A stretch of DNA of 64,000 nt from Flavobacterium cauense R2A-7 (GCF_000498475.1 NZ_AVBI01000004.1:30758-94757), one strand, 5' to 3'. Shown: positions 1 to 8,927, counted from the stretch's first letter. A program made the numbers and translations. Notes: generated by a model from the letters alone, not told the origin.

Positions 1-237
1 ATGTCGATTTTAATGGTTAACGAATCGGCTGATTTCAGTACGCTTAAAGAACTTTTAGGTGTTACTGACGGAAATTTGGCCAGTCACACAAAAGCTTTGG
101 AAGCCGAAAATTATATTAGTGTGGAAAAACAATTCATCGGAAAAAAACCCAACACCAGCTACAAAGCAACCCAAGAAGGTCGCAATGCTTTTAAAAATCA
201 TATCGAAGCACTTGAAAAATTAATACAGCAATCGTAA
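1..237 (+). CDS. Winged-helix transcriptional regulator (HTH_34 type), 5' end cut by window edge
   Basis: The last 78 residues of a small MarR/ArsR-like winged-helix DNA-binding protein are visible. The segment LKELLGVTDGNLASHTKALE reads as the recognition helix region, and the following wing (KQFIGKKPNTSYKAT) is typical of the one-domain HTH_34 family. The ATG at position 1 is probably internal, because family members have about 15-20 more residues before this point, so the true start lies outside the window. It lies 62 bases upstream of creD on the same strand. This pairing is common in Flavobacteria and suggests that it controls creD. The family call is good; the regulated signal is unknown. 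Confidence 0.8.
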   Translation: MSILMVNESADFSTLKELLGVTDGNLASHTKALEAENYISVEKQFIGKKPNTSYKATQEGRNAFKNHIEALEKLIQQS

Positions 238-299
238 GCTATTTTTTTATTCTTAAACTTTGAAATTCAAAGTACTTTTAACCTAATCAATAAAACAAT

Positions 300-1703
300 A
301 TGGAAATTCAAAATCACAATGCCATGGAGCACACAAATCAGAATCAACCGATTCAAAACAATCAAAACAAAGGCTCGTTTTTGCAATCAACAACGGCAAA
401 AATGATAATGGTAGGACTGCTTACGCTTGTTCTGCTAATCCCGCTTCAATATGTGAAGGAATTAATTTTTGAACGATCGGAACGTAAAAAAGAAGTGGTT
501 AGTGAAGTAACCCAATTGTGGGGCGAAGACGTCTTTTTCTATGGTCCGATTCTGAAAGTTCCGTATAAAACATATACCGAAACTGCCGTTGTAGATTCCA
601 AAACAAAACAAACTACTTTACAGCGAAGAGCCTACATCAATTATGCTTTTTTCTTTCCGGACAAACTGAACAATACGTCTGATATCAAAAAAAACACTTC
701 GCTGAAAAGAGGCATTTACAATAATGTGGTTTTCACGGCCAACATGAAATTCGATGGCGAATTCAGTCAGATTAACTTCCAAAAACTGGGCATTAAGGAA
801 GAAGATGTGGTTTGGGAGAAAGCGGCTTTAATGGTAAAAACAACCAATTTAAAAAGCATCAAAAGTGATTTAACCGTAAAATTAAACAATCAGTCGTTCG
901 CATTCGAATCCAAAGAGGAAGAGGATAATTTTTACGGAACGCTGGAAACCGGCACTTTTGATTACAAAACATTGCTGAACAATAACAAACTGAATTTCAG
1001 TTTTACAATGAAATACAACGGAAGCAACAGTGTGAAATTCATCCCGGTTGGAAAAACAACGCACATCAGTTTAAATTCCGATTGGGATTCGCCAAGTTTT
1101 GAAGGCATGTTTGCCGCCAACGATACCACAAAATCCATCAGCAAAAAAGGGTTTCATGCCGATTGGAAAATTCTGCACATTAACCGTTCTTTTTCACAAC
1201 AATATGATTCTAAAATTCCGAATTTAAACGATTATTCATTTGGAGTGAAACTGATTGAAACCGTAGACGAGTACCAACAAAACGAACGTGCATCGAAATA
1301 CGGATTCCTGGTAATCGGACTTACTTTTCTGATCTTTTTCCTGATTCAGTCGGTGAACAAAATCAACATTCATATTTTCCAGTATACAATGCTCGGACTG
1401 GCACTAATCATGTTCTATACCCTACTGATTTCAATCACGGAACATTCCAGTTTTTCATTGGCCTATCTGATTGCTTCGGTTGCCGTAATCGCAATGATTG
1501 TTTTGTATTCGGTGTCCATTCTGAAAACCAAAAAATTCCCGCTTTTCATCGGGTTAGCATTGAGCGGATTGTATGCCTTCATTTATGTAATCATCCAATT
1601 GGAAAATTACGCATTACTTGTGGGAAGCATCGGACTATTTGTAATATTAGGAATAATCATGTATTTCTCGAGAAAAATCGACTGGAATAACAACAACAAT
1701 TAA
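300..1703 (+). CDS. creD: CreD-like inner-membrane protein
   Basis: This 467-residue protein has the CreD layout. A short polar N-terminus is followed by one membrane segment (about residues 35-55), then a large periplasmic domain (about 60-330), then five closely spaced hydrophobic segments (about 335-460). In Enterobacteria CreD is an inner-membrane protein of the CreBC regulon linked to envelope integrity and beta-lactam/colicin tolerance; its biochemical role is unknown. Here no CreBC pair is visible, and the upstream gene is instead a winged-helix regulator, so control probably differs. A hairpin terminator follows directly. Family assignment is strong; function remains inferred. Confidence 0.88.
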   Translation: MEIQNHNAMEHTNQNQPIQNNQNKGSFLQSTTAKMIMVGLLTLVLLIPLQYVKELIFERSERKKEVVSEVTQLWGEDVFFYGPILKVPYKTYTETAVVDSKTKQTTLQRRAYINYAFFFPDKLNNTSDIKKNTSLKRGIYNNVVFTANMKFDGEFSQINFQKLGIKEEDVVWEKAALMVKTTNLKSIKSDLTVKLNNQSFAFESKEEEDNFYGTLETGTFDYKTLLNNNKLNFSFTMKYNGSNSVKFIPVGKTTHISLNSDWDSPSFEGMFAANDTTKSISKKGFHADWKILHINRSFSQQYDSKIPNLNDYSFGVKLIETVDEYQQNERASKYGFLVIGLTFLIFFLIQSVNKINIHIFQYTMLGLALIMFYTLLISITEHSSFSLAYLIASVAVIAMIVLYSVSILKTKKFPLFIGLALSGLYAFIYVIIQLENYALLVGSIGLFVILGIIMYFSRKIDWNNNNN

Positions 1704-1708
1704 AACAA

Positions 1709-1737
1709 CAGGCCCTGAGAAATCGGGGCTTTTTTTA
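1709..1737 (+). terminator. Rho-independent terminator after creD
   Basis: The stem GCCCTGA/TCGGGGC with a GAAA loop is followed by a run of T. It ends the regulator-creD unit. Confidence 0.75.
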
Positions 1738-1821
1738 TCTTAATTTCAGAAATAAAAAAGAATAACCATAATGTTTTTTTATCATCTTTGTGAAACGAAT
1801 TAAATTTGTAAATTCTTATTT

Positions 1822-3381
1822 ATGCATCAAAAACTACTCCTTGTTCTGGTACTTTTATTTTCAAAACAACTTATATTCGGTCAGACTTACGAGTTTAAAA
1901 AGAAATTCTCCAAAGAAGAAAGAACTGCATTTCTTGGGATGACCAAAAAAATATTCTCGATAAACAATCAGGTTTCATACAATCTTTCCTCAAAAGATGC
2001 CGAAATGAGTTTTTCAGAGATGAATGATGAAATTCAGTACAACGATGATTATCTGAAAGAACTAAAAACCAAACTATCCAAAGATTCCCTTAATGCTATA
2101 ATCCTGAACAATTTTGGGAATTATTATATTAGCAAAGGAAACAAACCCTTGGCCAAAAAGTATTTCAAAAAATCTTTGGACAACTTGTCGTTACAGACAT
2201 TTGTAAAAAAAGACAGTGCACAGTATTATTCCTTCAGAGGTATACTGAAATCCAATCTGGAAACGTCGGGCGCTATTACCGATATTGAAAAAGCGTTACG
2301 GATAAATCCCAACGATTCAATTTCAATCTTATTTTATCCGATGTTTTTAATACAACAGAATCGTTTTTCCGAATCTAAGAAGATCTGTATTGACGCCTTA
2401 GAGAAAAAAAATGAATCGCCCGCAATGCCCTACACCTTTTTATGTATGAGCATCCTTTTTGAAAATGTAAACTCCATTTTAGATCCTTCCAAAAAAGAGG
2501 CAAACCGTAAAAAAAGTTATGATGAATTAGTCGACTACAGCTTAATTTACCAATATGCCGATAGATACAAAAACAGTATTCAGGTTCAGAATTTGAAAAA
2601 GATGTCTGAAATTCTCGGATTGTTTATCAGAATGTATCAATTTGATTTAAATGAAGACAATGAAATAATTCTGAATTTTTCGTCGCGTGAGATAACTAAA
2701 ATCAATGCCTTAGAAAAAGAATTCAAGGAATTATTAGCCAAAGGAAAAATAAATCCGTTTACCGCTAACAAAAGTTTGTGCACCTTACATTTCATGCTTG
2801 GCAACAAAGACAAAGCGATTGGATACGGAAAAAAAGCCATTGCGGTATTTCCCGAATCAAAAAAAAACATCCAATTCAATGCATATGAAACCTATGATTT
2901 ACTGTTGAGTTTATATCAATTGAAAAAAGATACCGTTAATTTCAAAAAAACACTGAAAGAAAAAATCCTGAAATCGTCGCAAGAAGAGAAAAAAATAAAC
3001 GATTACTTATCGATGGCTTACCTCTATTTGTATGAGAATGATTTCGTACAGTCGGAAGAATGGTGTAAAAAAGCCAGAGAAATTGACTCGGATAATTTTG
3101 AAGCGCTGAGTTTATTATCGCATTTGAAATTCATGAGCAATCCGAACAGTTTAGAAAACTCTTTGGGACAATTTTACATGGAACAGGCCTCCAGACAGGT
3201 AAAAGAGGATTTCGACAATTATACTTTAGGATTGCAGGCGGCGATATACATGATTTTGTATGGAAATCCCAACGATGCTAAACTGGCCTATGACAACATT
3301 CAAAACAGCCGGAAACTGACTCAAAAAGACTGTAAAATTTGCGATGAATTAATTGAAAAATACATTTCGGTGCGTCCTTAA
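1822..3381 (+). CDS. Exported TPR-repeat protein of unknown function
   Basis: This 519-residue protein begins with a signal peptide (MHQKLLLVLVLLFSKQLIFG, cleaved before or after the following Gln). Helical repeats with TPR spacing follow, for example NNFGNYYISKGNKPLAKKYF (about 95-115), the region near 325-350 (LHFMLGNKDKAIGYGKKAI) and another near 395-430. No catalytic domain is visible. Such periplasmic TPR proteins usually act as protein-interaction scaffolds. It stands alone between terminators, so context gives no partner. The specific role is not recognised. Confidence 0.7.
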   Translation: MHQKLLLVLVLLFSKQLIFGQTYEFKKKFSKEERTAFLGMTKKIFSINNQVSYNLSSKDAEMSFSEMNDEIQYNDDYLKELKTKLSKDSLNAIILNNFGNYYISKGNKPLAKKYFKKSLDNLSLQTFVKKDSAQYYSFRGILKSNLETSGAITDIEKALRINPNDSISILFYPMFLIQQNRFSESKKICIDALEKKNESPAMPYTFLCMSILFENVNSILDPSKKEANRKKSYDELVDYSLIYQYADRYKNSIQVQNLKKMSEILGLFIRMYQFDLNEDNEIILNFSSREITKINALEKEFKELLAKGKINPFTANKSLCTLHFMLGNKDKAIGYGKKAIAVFPESKKNIQFNAYETYDLLLSLYQLKKDTVNFKKTLKEKILKSSQEEKKINDYLSMAYLYLYENDFVQSEEWCKKAREIDSDNFEALSLLSHLKFMSNPNSLENSLGQFYMEQASRQVKEDFDNYTLGLQAAIYMILYGNPNDAKLAYDNIQNSRKLTQKDCKICDELIEKYISVRP

Positions 3382-3383
3382 AC

Positions 3384-3418
3384 AAAAAAGCTGCTCAAAT
3401 TGAGCAGCTTTTTTTATT
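3384..3418. terminator. Bidirectional terminator between convergent genes
   Basis: The 10-bp stem AGCTGCTCAA/TTGAGCAGCT is flanked by A and T runs on both sides, so it can serve both the TPR gene (plus) and the dehydrogenase (minus). Confidence 0.85.
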
Positions 3419-4621
3419 TTATTTTCCGTCTACATAATCCTGCAGATAATTAAATCTTGCTGTCAGTTGACCGTTTTCAGTAATTTTGGCTCTTTCCAGA
3501 ATACCGTCTTTATCACTGTTGAAGAATGCAGGAATCACATGTTCCAGGAACATTTCTCCAAACCCTTCGCTGGCATCTTTTGGCAATTCACACGGTAAAT
3601 TGTCCACCGCCATAACTACAACAGCTCCCGGATGACTTACAGGAACTTCAATTCCTTCACTCGGATAGTAGCCGTATAAAGGCTCGGCAATTGTGGAAGC
3701 GCGCAATGTACAAGCAATCGGACCGTCAACATCACATGAAATATCGGCAACAACTTTAATTTTATTGTCCGGCGCATTCAGCATTTCTCTTGTTAAGATT
3801 ACCGGTGCACCGTTTCCGTAGAAATGACCCGCCATAAAAATATCCGACACTTTGGTAAAACGCTCAAAATCGGACACATATTCCTGAGGATTCTGATAAA
3901 AATCTTCTTTGGTAGTAACCGTTCCGTCTTTGCGTTTGTTGTAATCCAGCACATCAATTTGAGTATATACCGGTTTATCAAATGTCTTTGTCAAATAATC
4001 CTCGATGGAAACTTCTTTGATTTTCATTGCATCCAAAATTTCTTTGGCGCCCATCCCTACTTTTCCGTGTCCGGTCAGTACGATTTTAATCGGAGGTAAC
4101 ATCGGACGACGTAAACGTTCCACTAAAGCGGCTTTGTCTGCCAAAGTTTCCGCTTTTGGTAAATTGAACAATTCGAATTTGATTCCGAAAGCTCTGAAAC
4201 CGTTATATGCGCCAACGATTCCGGCATAACGTCCAAAACCGATTAACCGGTGATTGGTTTCATTTACGATGGTTTCGTGATCGATTAAACGGATGTTTTT
4301 TTCAAGGCAAGCGACAAGTAGTTTTTTATTATAAGGTTGTTTTTTTATGGTGTGAGAAAAGAAAAAATATTTTTTATTGGGAATTAAAGCGTCTACCGGA
4401 ACTTCTTTTACTCCGATTAACACATCACAATCCGTAAGATCGTTACTTACTTCAAAACCTAATTTTGAATATTCTTCATCCGAAAAAACACGAATATCAG
4501 ACGATTCCACTTTAATCTCTGCCTGAGGAAACTGCTCTTTTAATTTTACTAATTCTGTTGGGGTGAAAACAACCCGTCTGTCCGGCGGATTTTTTCTTTC
4601 TTTGATAATTCCAAATTTCAT
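3419..4621 (-). CDS. NAD(P)-dependent dehydrogenase, alanine dehydrogenase/PNT-like (saccharopine or lysine dehydrogenase relative)
   Basis: The 400-residue product starts with MKFGIIKERKNPPDRRVVFT, the signature N-terminus of the AlaDH/pyridine-nucleotide-transhydrogenase N-terminal domain. The Rossmann dinucleotide-binding loop VLTGHGKVGMGAKEI lies near residues 182-197. A conserved stretch near the C-terminus (VSHPGAVVVMAVDNLPCELP) is shared with the lysine-forming saccharopine dehydrogenase branch. It is shorter than bifunctional LKR/SDH enzymes. Flavobacterial relatives carry mixed annotations (alanine dehydrogenase, saccharopine dehydrogenase), and the sequence alone does not fix the substrate. 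It has its own promoter (4722-4752) and a leader of about 90 bases. Confidence 0.78.
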   Translation of the reverse strand: MKFGIIKERKNPPDRRVVFTPTELVKLKEQFPQAEIKVESSDIRVFSDEEYSKLGFEVSNDLTDCDVLIGVKEVPVDALIPNKKYFFFSHTIKKQPYNKKLLVACLEKNIRLIDHETIVNETNHRLIGFGRYAGIVGAYNGFRAFGIKFELFNLPKAETLADKAALVERLRRPMLPPIKIVLTGHGKVGMGAKEILDAMKIKEVSIEDYLTKTFDKPVYTQIDVLDYNKRKDGTVTTKEDFYQNPQEYVSDFERFTKVSDIFMAGHFYGNGAPVILTREMLNAPDNKIKVVADISCDVDGPIACTLRASTIAEPLYGYYPSEGIEVPVSHPGAVVVMAVDNLPCELPKDASEGFGEMFLEHVIPAFFNSDKDGILERAKITENGQLTARFNYLQDYVDGK

Positions 4622-4721
4622 TGTTATGCAATCATTGAAAAGTTATCAGTATTTGGAGTAAATTTCCGATAATAATGCAACTTTTCGGTGTTAGTTTTGT
4701 TTGTTTTTATTTATTCTTGCC

Positions 4722-4752
4722 CAAATGTACTATTTAAAGAATAGAGGTGCAA
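4722..4752 (-). promoter_or_regulatory. Bacteroidetes-type promoter for the AlaDH-like gene
   Basis: Read on the minus strand there is TTG, 20 bases, then TACATTTG, an excellent match to the Bacteroidetes -33/-7 consensus (TTG, TAnnTTTG). The predicted start is near 4715, about 95 bases ahead of the ATG. Confidence 0.65.
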
Positions 4753-4857
4753 TAATTTTCATCCGATTTTTTTATTTGTTTTTACAAACCTCTGTAAGAA
4801 TTTGAATTAAATATTATTTTTCTTCGATTGAGGGTTTTAATTGAAAATTAAATACTC

Positions 4858-4865
4858 TAACTTTG
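4858..4865 (+). promoter_or_regulatory. Possible -7 element for ssrA
   Basis: TAACTTTG matches the Bacteroidetes -7 consensus TAnnTTTG and lies 38 bases before the mature tmRNA 5' end. No well-spaced TTG -33 element is visible, so this is tentative; the precursor would be trimmed by RNase P. Confidence 0.4.
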
Positions 4866-4902
4866 TGGTCTGATTTTTGCTATACTAATAGTGATAACCA
4901 CT

Positions 4903-5296
4903 GGGGTCGACTGGTTTTGACAGCGAGTGGAATTGGGAAGTAAGCACGTCGAGAACTGGGACAATTCTCGTTAATAAAAGGTTTCACAACTTTACACGGC
5001 GAAAATAATTACGCTTTAGCTGCTTAATCTGAATTATAGTAAGATTTGCCTAGTTCCTACCAGGTAGGAAAGCTAGATTCTCCTCAAAAGCCTTGGTTTA
5101 TGGCGTTTGGATTTGGGGAACCGTAAAAGTAAACCTAGGAACGGTAATGCTTTAAATCCGTTCTGACACTGATAAAGCTAAGCAAAAAGTGGCTGTTTCT
5201 GGCCTTGCTTTTTGTCGAAAATTCAATCAGAAAATAAGCGTGTAGAAAGCTCTTCGATTGCTTGTTTGGACGAGAGTTCGATTCTCTCCGACTCCA
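4903..5296 (+). ncRNA. ssrA: Transfer-messenger RNA (tmRNA)
   Basis: The RNA tags stalled nascent proteins and releases ribosomes (trans-translation, with SmpB). The tRNA-like acceptor stem forms from GGGGTCG (4903-4909) and CGACTCC (5289-5295), with A5296 as discriminator. The T arm is GAGAG-TTCGATT-CTCTC just before it. The mRNA-like part encodes a tag reading GENNYALAA with resume codon GGC at 4998-5000 and stop TAA at 5025-5027. The CCA end is not encoded (the genome reads ACAA), so it must be added after transcription. Pseudoknot-type GC-rich repeats fill the middle. Identification is secure; exact ends are inferred from the acceptor stem. Confidence 0.95.
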
Positions 5297-5298
5297 CA

Positions 5299-5340
5299 AA
5301 AAGCCTTTAAATTTTATTTTAAAGGCTTTCTTTTTTTTTA
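5299..5340 (+). terminator. Terminator after ssrA
   Basis: The stem AAAGCCTTTAAA/TTTAAAGGCTTT is followed by a long T tract. Confidence 0.85.
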
Positions 5341-5433
5341 CAAATAATTTAAAAAAAACATTAATATTGTAATTCTATAAACCTAACCCAAAGTATTGAA
5401 TTAAAATTTTATTAACGTAAGTATTAAAAGAAC

Positions 5434-5979
5434 ATGAAAAAAATATTCTTATTATTAGTATTGGTTGCTTTTAGCAGTAACGCTCAGGAAAAATTCGATT
5501 TCCCTTTAAACGAAAACGGACAAATTATTTTCACAGAGGTAGTTTCTGCTGACGGAAAAACCAAAGACGATTTGTTTAACAATTCAAAAATGTTCTTTGT
5601 AAACACTTACAAAATAACTCAGGATAAGTTGAAACAGGACAAAGCTAATTTTTCGGTTAGCGACAATCAATATTCCATCATGACTGTAAAAATGAACGGA
5701 AGCGATGTAAAAGTTAAATTGTTTTACACGGTTTCGATTCTGTCAAAAGACAACAAATACAAATACGAAATAAAAAACATTTTCACCAAAACAGAAGTTT
5801 CGGAAACACCTTTAGAAAAAATGTTTGATAAAACTGCTTCCGAAAAAGCAGCACAAAAACCTAAATTAGCTGAAAATCTTAAAGCTTACTATGGTGCTAT
5901 CAATGCTGAAATCGGAACCATCAAATCAAACATTAAAAGTGAAATGAGTAAATCATCCGCAGCCAAAAGCGATTGGTAG
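5434..5979 (+). CDS. Exported DUF4468 protein
   Basis: This 181-residue protein has a signal peptide (MKKIFLLLVLVAFSSNA, then Gln) and a body resembling DUF4468, a domain common in Bacteroidetes and usually found as a lone secreted module. Recognisable features are the start FPLNENGQIIFTEVV and the block FFVNTYK. The C-terminal 40 residues are charged and Ala/Lys/Ser-rich. It is monocistronic between the ssrA terminator and its own terminator. The function is unknown; the domain call is moderately confident. Confidence 0.7.
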   Translation: MKKIFLLLVLVAFSSNAQEKFDFPLNENGQIIFTEVVSADGKTKDDLFNNSKMFFVNTYKITQDKLKQDKANFSVSDNQYSIMTVKMNGSDVKVKLFYTVSILSKDNKYKYEIKNIFTKTEVSETPLEKMFDKTASEKAAQKPKLAENLKAYYGAINAEIGTIKSNIKSEMSKSSAAKSDW

Positions 5980-6008
5980 CCTGAAAACACCTTTTAAAAC
6001 ACAAAACA

Positions 6009-6040
6009 GAAAGCTCGTTAAATGGGGCTTTTTTGTTTTC
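6009..6040 (+). terminator. Terminator after the DUF4468 gene
   Basis: AAAGCTC pairs with GGGCTTT (one G-T pair) and is followed by a T run. Confidence 0.65.
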
Positions 6041-6079
6041 TATCCTCATAATTACTCCGTTATTTTAAAGCATAAACCT

Positions 6080-6087
6080 TATATTTG
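6080..6087 (+). promoter_or_regulatory. -7 promoter element for pepT
   Basis: TATATTTG matches TAnnTTTG and sits 21 bases before the pepT ATG, giving a short leader. The -33 region is weak. Confidence 0.45.
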
Positions 6088-6108
6088 TGTTCTTAAAAAT
6101 CAAATGAC

Positions 6109-7356
6109 ATGCAACACATAATCGATCGTTTCATCAGCTACGTAACTGTTGACACAGAATCCGACCCAAACTCAACTACAACACCAAGCAGCGCCAAACA
6201 ATGGGATTTAGCAAATAAATTGGTCGAAGAATTAAAAGCCATCGGTTTACAGGATGTAACTATTGACGACAAGTCATACATACAAGCCACATTGCCGAGT
6301 AATTTGGATTACGACGTACCAACCATAGGTTTCGTAGCGCATTTTGATACTACACCCGATTTTACGGGGGCGAATGTAAAACCACAAATTGTTAAAAATT
6401 ACGACGGTGGTGACATCATCCTGAACAAAGAGCAAAATATCGTTTTATCACCAAGTTATTTCGAAGATTTGTTATTATACAAAGGTCAGACGTTAATCAC
6501 AACCGACGGAACTACGCTTTTAGGTGCCGATGACAAAGCGGGTGTCACCGAAATCGTTACCGCGATGGAATACCTGATTCAGAATCCGCACATCAAACAC
6601 GGTACACTGAAAGTAGGTTTTACACCAGATGAGGAAATTGGCCGTGGAGCCGACTTCTTTGACGTAGAGAAATTCGGATGCGAATGGGCTTATACCATGG
6701 ACGGAAGTCAAATCGGTGAATTGGAGTATGAGAACTTCAACGCCGCCGGTGTAAAATTGAAATTTAAAGGAAAAAGTGTACACCCGGGTTATGCTAAAGG
6801 AAAAATGATCAATTCCATGCTTTTGGCTACGAAATACATCTCTAAATTACCAAAAGACGAAGTGCCGGAAAGAACAAAAGGATATGAAGGTTTCTTCCAC
6901 GTAGTACATTTGGATGGAAGTATTGAAGAAACGAATGTGCAGTTAATCATCCGTGATCACAACCGTAAGAAATTCGAAAAGCGTAAAAAAGAAGTGGTAA
7001 AAATCGCTGATAAATTCAACAAAAAATACGCGAAACAATTTGGTGCCGACATCGTTGAAATTGAAGTGAAAGACCAATATTACAACATGCGTGAGAAAGT
7101 AGAACCGGTTAAACATATTGTAGATTTGGCAGAACAAGCCATGAAAGCGTTAGACATCAAACCATTAATCAAACCGATCCGTGGCGGAACAGACGGTTCC
7201 CGTTTATCGTTTATGGGATTACCGTGTCCGAATATCTTTGCCGGCGGACACAATTTCCACGGTAAATACGAATATGTTCCTGTGGAAAGCATGCAAAAAG
7301 CTATCGATGTCATCATCAAAATTGCGGAATTGACAGCTGAAAAGTATAAGAAATAA
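6109..7356 (+). CDS. pepT: Peptidase T (aminotripeptidase)
   Basis: This 415-residue M20 metallopeptidase removes N-terminal residues from tripeptides in the cytoplasm. The di-zinc site is complete: H78 and D80 in AHFDTTPDF, the bridging D141 in LLGADDK, the general base and ligand E175/E176 in TPDEEIGRG, and H381 in GGHNFHGKYEYVP. The substrate-binding segment PIRGGTDGSRLSFMG is also present. Length and end-to-end similarity are normal for PepT. It stands alone, followed by a dispersed repeat and a long hairpin. Confidence 0.95.
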   Translation: MQHIIDRFISYVTVDTESDPNSTTTPSSAKQWDLANKLVEELKAIGLQDVTIDDKSYIQATLPSNLDYDVPTIGFVAHFDTTPDFTGANVKPQIVKNYDGGDIILNKEQNIVLSPSYFEDLLLYKGQTLITTDGTTLLGADDKAGVTEIVTAMEYLIQNPHIKHGTLKVGFTPDEEIGRGADFFDVEKFGCEWAYTMDGSQIGELEYENFNAAGVKLKFKGKSVHPGYAKGKMINSMLLATKYISKLPKDEVPERTKGYEGFFHVVHLDGSIEETNVQLIIRDHNRKKFEKRKKEVVKIADKFNKKYAKQFGADIVEIEVKDQYYNMREKVEPVKHIVDLAEQAMKALDIKPLIKPIRGGTDGSRLSFMGLPCPNIFAGGHNFHGKYEYVPVESMQKAIDVIIKIAELTAEKYKK

Positions 7357-7398
7357 GCAGAAGACAGATTGCAGAAGGCAGTGAACAGATTGCAAGAA
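7357..7398 (+). repeat. Dispersed 42-bp intergenic repeat, copy 1
   Basis: It begins immediately after the pepT stop codon and matches 22917-22958 (directly after trmD) at 37 of 42 positions. Shared blocks are GCAGAAG, AGATTGCAGAA, GCAGTGA and ATTGCAAGAA. Neither copy lies in a gene. Confidence 0.7.
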
Positions 7399-7417
7399 AC
7401 CGACACTAATAAATTTT

Positions 7418-7470
7418 AACCGCAGATTAGCAGATTATACTTTTAAAATCTGCTAATCTGCGGTTTTCCT
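7418..7470 (+). terminator. Long perfect inverted repeat, probable terminator
   Basis: A 19-bp perfect palindrome has arms 7418-7436 and 7447-7465 (arm starting AACCGCAGATTAG) around a 10-base AT-rich loop. It is followed by a pyrimidine-rich TTCCTTTT. It probably ends pepT transcription, although the stem is longer than the other terminators here. Confidence 0.6.
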
Positions 7471-7507
7471 TTTAAATTGTATCAATTAATTTTTGATTGT
7501 AAATCAC

Positions 7508-8092
7508 ATGAAAGAAGAAAAAAATCCGTGGCAAAAAAACGACTTGTGGACAGAAGAACTTGATTTTATAAAGTCAATCATTGCCAAGACCGAATTGGAA
7601 GAAATGACCAAATGGGGCGGCATTGTATATACGATTAATAAAAAAAATGTAATAGGCCTTGGCGGATTTAAATCCTATGTTGCCGTTTGGTTTTTTAATG
7701 GTGTCTTTCTGAAAGACGAAAAAAAGGTATTGGTCAATGCCAATGAAGGAGTGACTAAAGGTTTACGTCAATGGCGTTTTTCATCAAAAGAAGAACTTCA
7801 GGATAATGAAAAATACATTTTTCAATACATCAACGAAGCCATAGCCAATGAAAAAGCAGGTTTGTCCATCAAACCTGAAAAAAAAGAAGCGATTGTTTCG
7901 GAATTGCTTAACAACGAATTCAAATCGGACGCAAAACTAAAAAAAGCTTTTGAAGCCTTTTCGCCTTACAAACAGCGAGAATTCTTGGAATACGTGGAAA
8001 CGGCAAAACAGGAAAAAACCAAACTGACACGGATTGAAAAAATCAAACCGATGATTTTAGATGGAATTGGTTTGAATGACAAATACCGATAA
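7508..8092 (+). CDS. YdeI/OmpD-associated family protein with DUF1801-like domain
   Basis: This 194-residue cytoplasmic protein has an N-terminal DUF1801-like domain (MTKWGGIVYTINKKNVIGLG; KSYVAVWFFNGVFLKD). The C-terminal helical YdeI-type tail is typical (LKKAFEAFSPYKQREFLEYV, then a Lys-rich stretch and KPMILDGIGLNDKYR). The start chosen is the ATG at 7508 rather than an in-frame TTG 15 bases earlier. YdeI has been linked to cationic-peptide and bacteriocin tolerance in Enterobacteria, but the molecular role is not established. The family call is good, the role uncertain. Confidence 0.8.
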   Translation: MKEEKNPWQKNDLWTEELDFIKSIIAKTELEEMTKWGGIVYTINKKNVIGLGGFKSYVAVWFFNGVFLKDEKKVLVNANEGVTKGLRQWRFSSKEELQDNEKYIFQYINEAIANEKAGLSIKPEKKEAIVSELLNNEFKSDAKLKKAFEAFSPYKQREFLEYVETAKQEKTKLTRIEKIKPMILDGIGLNDKYR

Positions 8093-8093
8093 T

Positions 8094-8127
8094 AAAAAAG
8101 TCCCAACGCAAATCGGGACTTTTTATT
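8094..8127. terminator. Bidirectional terminator between convergent genes
   Basis: AAAAAGTCCC pairs with GGGACTTTTT around an AT-rich loop. It lies between the ydeI-like gene and yajC. Confidence 0.8.
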
Positions 8128-8143
8128 TATATACTACTGAAAA

Positions 8144-8419
8144 TTACTTCGCAGCGTTAGCTTTCATGCTCAATTCCATAGAAATAGCAGAACGCTCCAT
8201 TTTAATTTTACCCGCCATAGTTTCAATTACTACTGAATCTTCATACAATTCAGCAATTTTTCCGTGGATTCCGGATTTCGTTATGATTTTATCGCCAACT
8301 TTTACAGCGGCTTCAAATTCTTTCTCTTTTTTGGCTTTTTGCTGTTGCGGTCGGATCATTAAAAAATAAACCACCACAAACATTAAGATAACCGGTAAAA
8401 ACTGACTGATTTGTCCCAT
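8144..8419 (-). CDS. yajC: Preprotein translocase subunit YajC
   Basis: This 91-residue membrane protein has one N-terminal transmembrane helix (ILMFVVVYFLMIRPQQ) and the conserved RPQQQKAKKEKEF junction, then a small cytosolic domain (GDKIITKSGIHGKIAEL). It associates with SecDF-YidC at the Sec translocon. It is the last gene of a minus-strand run nusB, DUF1573 lipoprotein, yajC; 11 bases separate it from the gene upstream. Confidence 0.95.
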   Translation of the reverse strand: MGQISQFLPVILMFVVVYFLMIRPQQQKAKKEKEFEAAVKVGDKIITKSGIHGKIAELYEDSVVIETMAGKIKMERSAISMELSMKANAAK

Positions 8420-8430
8420 TATAATTTATT

Positions 8431-8910
8431 TTAGTGTGCTGCAGGAGTTGCTCCGCCAGCTTTAGGTGTTACATTTGCTTTAATTGTTACTTTCTCTGAA
8501 CCTTCTTTAGAATTGGTTGTTAAAGTAACTGTTTTTTGTTGTTGACCCGGTTTACCGTTAGAATCAAACGATACTTTTAACGGCGCAGAATCTCCTGGTT
8601 TAATTGGCTCTTTTGGCCAAACAGGTACGGTACAACCACAACTTCCCTGTGCGTTGATGATAATTAAATCGGCTTCCCCTTCGTTGGTGATTTTGAATTC
8701 GGTTTCTACTTTATCGCCTTCAGCAATCGTTCCGAAATCATGCTCTACTTTATCAAATTTTACTACAGGTAATTTTCCTGTTGCTGCACTTTCCGCCATA
8801 GCCTTCTCAACATTTGACGGATCAATTTTTTCCGAAGCATTTTCTTTTTTACAAGAAGTTGACAGTACTAATGCTGCAACTGCCAACGTTCCAAAAGTTT
8901 TTCTAATCAT
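8431..8910 (-). CDS. DUF1573 lipoprotein
   Basis: The 159-residue protein starts with a lipoprotein signal ending at Cys20 (ALVLSTSC) and contains one DUF1573 domain. That is an Ig-like fold recognised by VEHDFGTIAEG, FKITNEGEADLII and GSCGCTVPVWPKEPIKPG. The C-terminus is Gly/Ala/Thr rich. DUF1573 proteins are abundant in Bacteroidetes envelopes; their function is unknown. The gene sits between nusB and yajC, an arrangement often conserved in this phylum. Confidence 0.85.
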   Translation of the reverse strand: MIRKTFGTLAVAALVLSTSCKKENASEKIDPSNVEKAMAESAATGKLPVVKFDKVEHDFGTIAEGDKVETEFKITNEGEADLIIINAQGSCGCTVPVWPKEPIKPGDSAPLKVSFDSNGKPGQQQKTVTLTTNSKEGSEKVTIKANVTPKAGGATPAAH

Positions 8911-8927
8911 GGTTTTAAAAAAGTTAA

